Source of the DNA: QNZT01 sp964573205
GTDB taxonomy: Bacteria > Campylobacterota > Campylobacteria > Campylobacterales > QNZT01
Direction: 5' to 3'
Length of the DNA: 50,297 bases
NCBI GenBank assembly: GCA_964573205.1
Contig: CAZNIT010000063.1
Coordinates: 1 to 50,297, forward strand
The number at the start of each line of letters is the position of its first letter. Within the stretch, counting starts at the first letter, position 1. The notes under the pieces are model-generated. The model worked only from the letters and a program-made list of their open reading frames with translations. It ran no database searches and was not told the origin of the DNA. Of this stretch, positions 40,738 to 47,757 are shown in pieces. The position numbers and the translations under genes were made by a program.

Positions 40738-41949
40738 ATGAACAAAAACGGCAGGAGAGAGTTTCTCAAAACTTTGGCTCTGACAACTGCGGCTACCGTC
40801 ACTTCACCTCTTTTAGCGTCACAACGCCCAAACAGTTCGGATGAAGATTACAAAGCTCTAGTATGCGTACTTCTCGAAGGGGGTGCGGATTCACTCAATT
40901 TTGTCGCCCCGAAGACGGAATTTAGCGAATATTTGAGATATTTGAAGGTTCGTCCTCATACGGCTCATAACCGTGAAAAGATCAGAACGCTAAGAGGGGT
41001 AAAATACGGACTCCACCCTAAAATGGCGAGAATGCAAAGACTCTACAACTACGGAAACCTAGCGATCATAGCCAATGTCGGCGTACTGGAAAAAAGCTTA
41101 AAACTCGACGAAATAAAAAAAGCGAAATACCCGGCCGATATAAAAGAGCGTCCAAGTCAACTATTTGACCATGTCGCTCAAAGAGATATGTGGATGCAAG
41201 CCGGAGTCGCCGACAGCGGCTGGGCGGCAAGAGTCGCCGATTTGATGGCGAAAGATTATGTCAATGTAAGTGTTGCCGGTGAAAACAGTTTACAATACGG
41301 AAGCAAACAAAAAAATCTCATCGCACATGACGATATTTTCGGCGCGGACGAAACGGTAAAAAAAGTGAAAAAGGCTAAAATCGATACGTACTTTGAAGAT
41401 GACGACTCTATGGAGGGTAAATCTCTCGGCAAACAGCTTGAACTGGTAATAGATTTGATCGAGCATAGAAAGAGATCCGAAACTCCGAATAGACAAATCT
41501 TTTTCGTATCGTACGGCGGTTGGGACATTCATAACGCTGCCGACGGCACCGCCGCGAACGAACTTATGGAAAACAAAGTCGCTTATATGGATAAGTCGTT
41601 AGGAGAGTTTTACAACGCTCTTCAAAAATTGGGACTCGATAAAAAGGTGACTACGTTTACGATGTCGGATTTCGGTAGAAGCGTGGAAAATATCGGTGAC
41701 GATCACGGATGGGGTGGTCATGCGTTCGTAATGGGCGGTGCGATCAAAAGCGGAATATACGGCAAAATGCCTAAAATCGCAAAAAATACACCCGACGCTC
41801 TGAAAAACGGCGCGCTTATTCCGACCGTATCTTGCGAACAGTATCTCTCGCCTCTTGTAAAGTGGCTAGGTGACGATAAGATCGATTTGAAAAAAGTTTT
41901 TCCCAATCTTCACAAATTTGAAGATAAAAAGCTGGATTTTATAGCATAA
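40738..41949 (+). CDS. Tat-exported DUF1501 protein
   Basis: A 403-residue periplasmic protein of the DUF1501 family, distantly related to the alkaline phosphatase/sulfatase superfamily. The twin-arginine signal (NGRREFLKTLALTTAATV) is followed by LLEGGADSLNFVAP, FVSYGGWDIHN, TMSDFGRSVENIG and DHGWGGHAFVMGG. These Asp and His residues would form a metal site. Family function is unknown. DUF1501 genes often pair with DUF1800 genes, but none is present here. Confidence 0.9.
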   Translation: MNKNGRREFLKTLALTTAATVTSPLLASQRPNSSDEDYKALVCVLLEGGADSLNFVAPKTEFSEYLRYLKVRPHTAHNREKIRTLRGVKYGLHPKMARMQRLYNYGNLAIIANVGVLEKSLKLDEIKKAKYPADIKERPSQLFDHVAQRDMWMQAGVADSGWAARVADLMAKDYVNVSVAGENSLQYGSKQKNLIAHDDIFGADETVKKVKKAKIDTYFEDDDSMEGKSLGKQLELVIDLIEHRKRSETPNRQIFFVSYGGWDIHNAADGTAANELMENKVAYMDKSLGEFYNALQKLGLDKKVTTFTMSDFGRSVENIGDDHGWGGHAFVMGGAIKSGIYGKMPKIAKNTPDALKNGALIPTVSCEQYLSPLVKWLGDDKIDLKKVFPNLHKFEDKKLDFIA

Positions 41950-41960
41950 CACACAAAATA

Positions 41961-41990
41961 GGATACTCCCTTTAAATCATCGGAGTATCC
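41961..41990 (+). terminator. Hairpin between DUF1501 and esterase genes
   Basis: GGATACTCC and GGAGTATCC form a perfect nine-pair stem with a 12-base loop. No T run follows, so read-through to the esterase is likely. Confidence 0.6.
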
Positions 41991-42005
41991 TTCGTACAAA
42001 AAGAG

Positions 42006-43001
42006 ATGAAAAAGTTTATATACGCATTTTTAACGACCCTTTTTACGATTTTTATCTTGAGCGCTTGTCGAAATTCGCAATTTTCAAAAAAAGATCCCCC
42101 AAAAGGCGTTCTTTTGAAAAAAAAGATAACCATCGACGATATTCAAAGGGAGTATGAGATCTATCTTCCCGAAAACCTAGGCAACTCTCCCGAAGCTCTC
42201 GTTTTCGAGCTACACGGCGGCGGTGTTTATGTAAAAGATTTAACCGCAGAAAGCGGTTACAAAACGCCTTATAAACTCTGGATGAATTTGGCCGACAAAG
42301 AGAATTTCATCGTCGTATATCCTCAAGGATTAAACGGTTCCTACTTAAAACCCTCATGGAACGATTGCCGTAAGAACGCACAAATCAACTCAAACGCGAA
42401 CGATGTTCTTTTCATCTCCAAACTGATCGATAAAATCACCCGTAAGTACGAAATAGATTCAAAAAGAGTTTTTATCTCCGGCACTTCAAACGGCGCACTT
42501 ATGGCACTCAGACTTGCGATAGAGATACCGGATAAGATAAAAGCCGTAGCCGCGACAGCCGGCTCAATGGCCGATGTCTCTAAATGCAAAGATCCCAAAA
42601 AACCGATATCGGTGATGTTCATAAACTCTACAAAAGATAACCGCCTACCTTATAACGGCGGTTTACTCTCAAATCCTCCAAATCAGAAACACGGCAGCGT
42701 TTATTCGGTTGAAAAATCCGTTCGTATCTGGAGAAACTTAAATAAAAGCGCCGAAAAACCGACAATCCGCCGCTTTATCGACCTAGATCCAAGCGACGAA
42801 AGTACGGTAATAGCATATAAATACTCAAATAGTGAAAACGGTACCGAAGTCGTTTTATATAAAATAGAAGGCGGCGGACATTTAGCGCCCAGCATCAAAG
42901 AGAGATATAGCGCTTTTTATGAAAAATTGATGGGAAAACAAAATCATGACATAGAGATGACGACCGAAGTGTGGAACTTTTTCAAAAAACTCGAACATTA
43001 A
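42006..43001 (+). CDS. Polyhydroxybutyrate depolymerase-like lipoprotein esterase
   Basis: A 331-residue alpha/beta hydrolase with a lipobox (LSAC at about residue 22), so it is probably an envelope lipoprotein. The oxyanion segment LHGGG, the nucleophile serine in SGTSNGA, the acid NSTKDNRLPY and His in GGGHLAP make a complete triad. It fits the LpqC/PHB depolymerase-like esterases, which also include feruloyl esterases; the natural substrate is unknown. It is 56 bases after the DUF1501 gene. Confidence 0.83.
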   Translation: MKKFIYAFLTTLFTIFILSACRNSQFSKKDPPKGVLLKKKITIDDIQREYEIYLPENLGNSPEALVFELHGGGVYVKDLTAESGYKTPYKLWMNLADKENFIVVYPQGLNGSYLKPSWNDCRKNAQINSNANDVLFISKLIDKITRKYEIDSKRVFISGTSNGALMALRLAIEIPDKIKAVAATAGSMADVSKCKDPKKPISVMFINSTKDNRLPYNGGLLSNPPNQKHGSVYSVEKSVRIWRNLNKSAEKPTIRRFIDLDPSDESTVIAYKYSNSENGTEVVLYKIEGGGHLAPSIKERYSAFYEKLMGKQNHDIEMTTEVWNFFKKLEH

Positions 43002-43018
43002 AAAAGCGATACTGGTTA

Positions 43019-43483
43019 TTAAATATCCGATACCAGATATTTATCGTAATCCTTTACGAAATATCTGATATTTTTTCTCCCTTTTTTTACGATCGTAAAA
43101 CCTTCGCTTTGTAACAAAGCTATCTGTTCGTCGGGAGCGTTCGGAAACTTCGGATTTAACTCTCCGCCGCTTTTTAATGTCCTCCAATAAGGCAGATCGT
43201 CCTTTAACTCCAAAGAGGCATGAGCGCTTATATTTACAAAAATTCCCGTCGTAAGCGGGCAACAGATATCGGCCTCGTATTTTTCGGAGACTATTTTTCT
43301 AATCTCCGAAAGGGTGATCACTCTTTTTTTCGGAACTTTTTTCATGATCGCGTATATATCGGTCGGTTTGGCTATCGCCATAGTTTTTCCGCCGAGCCTC
43401 TTTCTCTCTTTTTCGTTCAGTTTGACGACTTTGGGCAACTCTTTGGTATCGTTTAGCTTTTGGATATATGTTTTTCTTGCCAA
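43019..43483 (-). CDS. MGMT-fold protein lacking the alkyl-acceptor cysteine
   Basis: A 154-residue protein. The core, KKVPKKRVITLSEIRKIVSEKY then ELNPKFPNAPDEQIALLQSEGF, follows the C-terminal DNA-binding domain of O6-alkylguanine transferases. The PCHR active site is replaced by PYWRT, so repair by methyl transfer is not possible. This resembles alkyltransferase-like proteins, which bind damaged DNA and recruit excision repair. The N-terminus is an approximately 45-residue basic extension. It is convergent with the esterase gene. Confidence 0.72.
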   Translation of the reverse strand: MARKTYIQKLNDTKELPKVVKLNEKERKRLGGKTMAIAKPTDIYAIMKKVPKKRVITLSEIRKIVSEKYEADICCPLTTGIFVNISAHASLELKDDLPYWRTLKSGGELNPKFPNAPDEQIALLQSEGFTIVKKGRKNIRYFVKDYDKYLVSDI

Positions 43484-43527
43484 ACTAGCGCTCTTTAAAT
43501 TTAAACGACATCATTGAAAAAAAAACT

Positions 43528-44079
43528 TTAACAATAATCCGCCAAAAGCCCGGCTTTAAGCTGTAAGTGAGTCTCTTCACCGACCAACTCTTTTACTATC
43601 TCAAGAGCGAAACATATGGCGGTTCCCGGACCTCTTGAAGTAAGAACATTCGAGCTTTTCACCACCTTCTTCGTATCGGTGAAACCGCCTGTTTTTATTT
43701 GCTCTTCATACGAAGGATAGCAGGTATAACCCTCTTTTAGAACTCCCGCCTCTTCAAGAGCGATAGGTGCGGCACAGATAGCGCCGATGCTTTTATCCTT
43801 TTCATCGAACTCTTTTAGAAGTCTTTGAACCCTTTGATCGTCTCTTAAGTTGAAAGAGCCCGGCGTTCCTCCAGGAAGCACTATCATATCGAAATCATCC
43901 GCCACGACATCGTCGATCTTCGTATTTGCCAAAACGGTTATACCGTTTGCGCCGTTGACTTCGCGATTGTAAAGATATGCGGTAGTAACTTCAACTCCTC
44001 CTCTTCTAAGAACATCTATGATACTTACGGCCTCTATCTCTTCAAAGCCTTCCGCCAATGGAACTAAAACGGATGCCAT
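43528..44079 (-). CDS. DJ-1/PfpI family protein
   Basis: A 183-residue cytosolic protein of the DJ-1 type. The nucleophilic elbow has the conserved cysteine in GAICAAPIAL, and the early glutamate is in AEGFEEIEA. Members act as glyoxalases, deglycases or chaperones, with debated activities. It lies just downstream of efp with a 24-base gap and probably shares its transcript. Confidence 0.92.
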   Translation of the reverse strand: MASVLVPLAEGFEEIEAVSIIDVLRRGGVEVTTAYLYNREVNGANGITVLANTKIDDVVADDFDMIVLPGGTPGSFNLRDDQRVQRLLKEFDEKDKSIGAICAAPIALEEAGVLKEGYTCYPSYEEQIKTGGFTDTKKVVKSSNVLTSRGPGTAICFALEIVKELVGEETHLQLKAGLLADYC

Positions 44080-44103
44080 CTTATCCTCCTCTTTTGAAAT
44101 TGA

Positions 44104-44667
44104 CTATTTTACCTTCTCAAGATACTCGCCTTTTGCGGTATCGACTCTGACCACATCACCTTCTAGAACATGAAAAGGGATCTGTATGACCGCTCCGCTC
44201 TCAAGAGTGGCGGGTTTTTTACCCCCTTGCGAATCACCTTTGAAATTGGGTCCGGTTTCGGTTATCTTGAGTTCTACCGTAGCCGGCGCTTCAACATCTA
44301 TGGCATTGCCGTTATGAAAGAGTATCTCCACATTCATTCCGTCAACGATCCATTTTTGCGTCTCTCCCACTTGATCATGCGTCAAACCTATCTGATCGTA
44401 AGTTTGGGTGTCCATAAACTGAAGCATCTCGCCGTCGTCATACAAAAATTGCATAGTTTTTTGTTCTAAATTCGGCTTTTCGCATTTGTCTCCCGCATGA
44501 AAAGTCTTTTCGATCACTTTGCCGTTTAGATAGGACTTTATCTTACACCTAACAAACGCCGCTCCTTTTCCGGGTTTTACATGTTGATACTCGACTATTT
44601 TATAGGGAATACCGTTTAATTCTATCTTAAGTCCTTTTTTTAAATCACCCATAGAGTATGAAGCCAT
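44104..44667 (-). CDS. efp: Elongation factor P
   Basis: A 187-residue translation factor that rescues ribosomes stalled at polyproline. The KOW-like domain has PGKGAAFVRCK with the lysine that is modified in other bacteria, followed by two OB domains (QFMDTQTYDQIGL and EGDVVRVDTAKGEYLEK). The upstream divergent region has a minus-strand TATAAT (44707-44702). AGGAGAA serves as ribosome site. Confidence 0.97.
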   Translation of the reverse strand: MASYSMGDLKKGLKIELNGIPYKIVEYQHVKPGKGAAFVRCKIKSYLNGKVIEKTFHAGDKCEKPNLEQKTMQFLYDDGEMLQFMDTQTYDQIGLTHDQVGETQKWIVDGMNVEILFHNGNAIDVEAPATVELKITETGPNFKGDSQGGKKPATLESGAVIQIPFHVLEGDVVRVDTAKGEYLEKVK

Positions 44668-44701
44668 CTTTTCTCCTGCACTTTATTTTTTAATAAAATC
44701 G

Positions 44702-44735
44702 ATTATAGCAAATCAAAACAAAAAATAGTTACAAT
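44702..44735. promoter_or_regulatory. Divergent efp/polA promoters
   Basis: Minus-strand TATAAT at 44707-44702 faces efp, and plus-strand TACAAT at 44730-44735 faces polA. They are only about 22 bases apart and may compete. Confidence 0.5.
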
Positions 44736-44775
44736 CGCAAACAATTCCTTCCAAGCTCAAAAGGAGAAAATTCAG

Positions 44776-47442
44776 GTGAAAACTTTAACGATCATAGATA
44801 CATTCGGTTTTTTTTTCAGAAACTACTACGCCCTTCCCCAACTCAAAAGCAAAAGCGGTTTCCCCACAGGTCTTTTGACGGGATTTGTAAACTTCATAGC
44901 CACTCTCAACAAAGAGCACGGAACCGACTATCTGCTTTTTGCGCTCGATTCCAAAGAGAAAAGCGTTAGAAAAGAGATAGATCCAAACTATAAAGCAAAC
45001 AGACCAAAACCGCCCGAAGATCTGCTACAACAACTTCCGGTCGCCATCGATCTTATCGAAAATATGGGCTTTCCGAAAATGGAAGTCGCCGGTTACGAAG
45101 CCGACGATATCATAGCCGCTTTGGTCGAATGCGCGAAAAAGCAGGATATAAAAGTAAAAATAGTCTCTCATGATAAAGATCTATACCAACTCATCGACGA
45201 CGGTAAAGTGGTCATTTACGATCCTTTGAAAAAGGTGGAGATAGATGAAGAGAAGTGTATCGGAAAATACGGCGTACCTCCTTCGAAAATTCCTGATTTT
45301 TTAGCGCTTGTGGGAGATAGTGCGGACAATATCCCGGGAGTCAAAGGAATCGGTCCAAAAGGCGCTTCAAAACTTTTAAAAGAGTTCGACACCCTCGAAG
45401 AGATCTACGACAACCTGGACTCCGTCGCGAATCCAAGAACCAAAAAACTGCTTCAAGAGGGAAAAGAGAGCGCCTTTTTGAGTAAAAAGCTCGCAACGCT
45501 CTATCATGATATATTGAACGATTGCGATATTCAGAGATTCTCCTTTCCCGAAGAAAACCCCATTCTCAAAGTTGCAAACAAACTAAAAGAGCTCGATATG
45601 AATACCGTTTTAAAAAGAGCCGGTGCGACTTATCAACATACCGAAGATGAAAAGATCTGCTCAAACACCCTAAACTTCGAAGCGCATCTTTTAGATACGA
45701 AAAGAGAGCTTTTGGAAGTTTTGAAAAAGATTCCGAAAGATCGACCGATCGCTTTCGATACCGAAACCGACTCGCTCTCCCCTCTTGAAGCCAATATCAT
45801 CGGTTTCTCTTTTGCGATAGATGAAGAGAGAGCTTGGTATGTACCGATCGCACATAACTATTTGGGCGTGCAAAAGCAGTTAAGTAAAGAGGAGGCGAAA
45901 GAGGGTCTTGAGATTTTACTACAGCATCCCGTAATCGGACAAAACCTAAAGTACGATTTTGCCGTTTTAAGAAACAATTTCGGTTTTAAAGAGCTAAAAG
46001 CACACGCGGATACGATGATAATCTCATGGCTTCTTGATCCTTCAAAAAGTGCCGGACTGGACAATATGGCAAAAAGATATTTCGATTATGATATGGTTAA
46101 ATTCAAAGACACGGTAAAAAAGGGAGAGAATTTCAGCAGTGTCGCTTTGGCGGACGCTTGCGTATATGCGGCGGAGGATGCTTGGATGACGATGAAGCTT
46201 TACAACCTCTTATGGCAAAAACTTGATGAAAATCTGAAAAAAGTGGCAAAAGATGTCGAGTTTCCTTTCATAATCACACTTTTAGATATGGAAGAAGCGG
46301 GTATAAAGATCGATACGAACTTTTTCGAACGTTTAAAAAGCGAAGCGGACGCGACTATAATCGATTTAACTCATGATATTTATGCATTAGCCGGTAAAGA
46401 GTTTAACATAAACTCCACGCAACAGCTGGGAAAAGTTTTATTTGAAGATCTGAAATTAAAAACGGGCAAAAAAACGAAAACGGGATACAGCACAAACGAG
46501 CAGGTTCTTCAAAACCTCTACGAAGATCATCCCATCATAGCGAAAATTTTGGAGTACAGAGAGATTTATAAACTTCGCTCCACATATATCCAACCGCTTT
46601 TGAAACTTGCTCAAAAAAGATCCGATCATCGTATTCACACCTCTTTTTTACAAACGGGAACCGCAACAGGCAGACTAAGTTCCAAAAACCCGAATCTTCA
46701 AAATATCCCCGTAAGAAGCGAGATCGGAAGAAAGATCCGCGAGGGATTTATCGCAAAAGAGAACTATACCCTAATAGGTATAGACTACTCGCAGATGGAA
46801 CTTAGACTACTTGCTCACTTTAGCAAAGATCAGGCGCTTTTGGAAGCTTTCAAAGAGGATAAGGATATTCATCTTCAAACAGCGATAAAGCTTTTTGGAG
46901 AAGAAAACGCCAAAGAGATGAGAAATATAGCAAAAAGTATAAATTTCGGTCTTTTGTACGGAATGGGAAGCCAAAAACTAGCTCAAACCATTCATGTAAA
47001 AAGAGGTGAAGCAAAAGAGTTCATAGAGAAATATTTCGCTTCGTTTCCGACCGTCAAAGAGTATCTTGAGAGCATAAAAGAGTTTGCAAAACAAAACGGT
47101 TATGTTGAGACGATTCTTGGAAGAAGGAGGTATTTTGATTATGAAAATGCAAATGCGTTCGTTAAAGCCGGATTTGAAAGAGAGAGCGTAAATACCGTAT
47201 TTCAGGGTTCGGTTGCGGATATCATAAAACTGTCTATGAACAAACTCAACCAAGAAAAGGTCGATAAAAACGACTCTTTTATGTTGCTTCAAATTCACGA
47301 TGAACTCATCTTCGAGGTAAAAGAGCAAAAAGCGGAAACTTTTGCAAACGAAGCGAAAAAGATCATGGAAAACATCATAGAGTTAAATATTCCCTTAAAA
47401 TGTAGTGTTGCCATAGGAAAGAACTGGGGAGAGTTGAAATAG
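44776..47442 (+). CDS. polA: DNA polymerase I
   Basis: An 888-residue repair and Okazaki-fragment polymerase with three domains. The 5' nuclease (about 1-290) shows GYEADDIIA and GDSADNIPGVKGIG. The 3'-5' exonuclease (about 315-490) keeps FDTETDSL, NLKYDFAVL and YAAEDA, so proofreading is probably active, unlike in many other bacteria. The polymerase shows TGRLSSKNPNLQNIP, IGIDYSQMELRLLAH, KSINFGLLYG and QIHDELIFEV. The start is GTG after AAGGAGAA. It overlaps the next gene by one base. Confidence 0.97.
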   Translation: MKTLTIIDTFGFFFRNYYALPQLKSKSGFPTGLLTGFVNFIATLNKEHGTDYLLFALDSKEKSVRKEIDPNYKANRPKPPEDLLQQLPVAIDLIENMGFPKMEVAGYEADDIIAALVECAKKQDIKVKIVSHDKDLYQLIDDGKVVIYDPLKKVEIDEEKCIGKYGVPPSKIPDFLALVGDSADNIPGVKGIGPKGASKLLKEFDTLEEIYDNLDSVANPRTKKLLQEGKESAFLSKKLATLYHDILNDCDIQRFSFPEENPILKVANKLKELDMNTVLKRAGATYQHTEDEKICSNTLNFEAHLLDTKRELLEVLKKIPKDRPIAFDTETDSLSPLEANIIGFSFAIDEERAWYVPIAHNYLGVQKQLSKEEAKEGLEILLQHPVIGQNLKYDFAVLRNNFGFKELKAHADTMIISWLLDPSKSAGLDNMAKRYFDYDMVKFKDTVKKGENFSSVALADACVYAAEDAWMTMKLYNLLWQKLDENLKKVAKDVEFPFIITLLDMEEAGIKIDTNFFERLKSEADATIIDLTHDIYALAGKEFNINSTQQLGKVLFEDLKLKTGKKTKTGYSTNEQVLQNLYEDHPIIAKILEYREIYKLRSTYIQPLLKLAQKRSDHRIHTSFLQTGTATGRLSSKNPNLQNIPVRSEIGRKIREGFIAKENYTLIGIDYSQMELRLLAHFSKDQALLEAFKEDKDIHLQTAIKLFGEENAKEMRNIAKSINFGLLYGMGSQKLAQTIHVKRGEAKEFIEKYFASFPTVKEYLESIKEFAKQNGYVETILGRRRYFDYENANAFVKAGFERESVNTVFQGSVADIIKLSMNKLNQEKVDKNDSFMLLQIHDELIFEVKEQKAETFANEAKKIMENIIELNIPLKCSVAIGKNWGELK

Positions 47443-47705
47443 TGGAATTTACGCTAAAAGAGCAAAAAATAAAACTCGACGAAGTATCAAGAATCTATCC
47501 CGCAGCTATGGTAAAAACTGGCAAAAGAGATGAAGTAACGCAAATTAGTCTGGAGTGGATAGATACTCTTAAAACCGACGAAGTGGAGATAGTAAACTTT
47601 GCAATCTTCGTTCATAAAAAGGATAAAAATATTTTAAGTTTTTTTTATGACACAAGGAAGGAGCTTCTAAAAGCTTTTGATAATTTATCAAAACAATTAA
47701 ATTAA
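47442..47705 (+). CDS. Small protein of unknown function downstream of polA
   Basis: An 87-residue protein beginning at GTG 47442, which overlaps the polA stop TAG by one base. It has no signal peptide or cysteines. An alternation of beta-type strands and helices (VTQISLEWIDTL, VEIVNFAIFVHKKDKNILSFFYDTR) looks like a small compact domain. I do not recognise it. The coupling suggests co-expression with polA. Confidence 0.6.
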   Translation: MEFTLKEQKIKLDEVSRIYPAAMVKTGKRDEVTQISLEWIDTLKTDEVEIVNFAIFVHKKDKNILSFFYDTRKELLKAFDNLSKQLN

Positions 47706-47716
47706 TTATAACTCTT

Positions 47717-47757
47717 GACGATTTACATGCCAATAAATAAATACGGGATAAATCGTC
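47717..47757 (+). promoter_or_regulatory. Inverted repeat abutting the FIST-GGDEF gene start
   Basis: GACGATTTA (47717-47725) and TAAATCGTC (47749-47757) form a nine-pair stem whose right arm ends exactly at the ATG. The loop holds the only ribosome-site candidate, ACGGGA. A TATAAC at 47707-47712 could be the -10. The repeat may be an operator or a translation-control hairpin. Confidence 0.5.
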
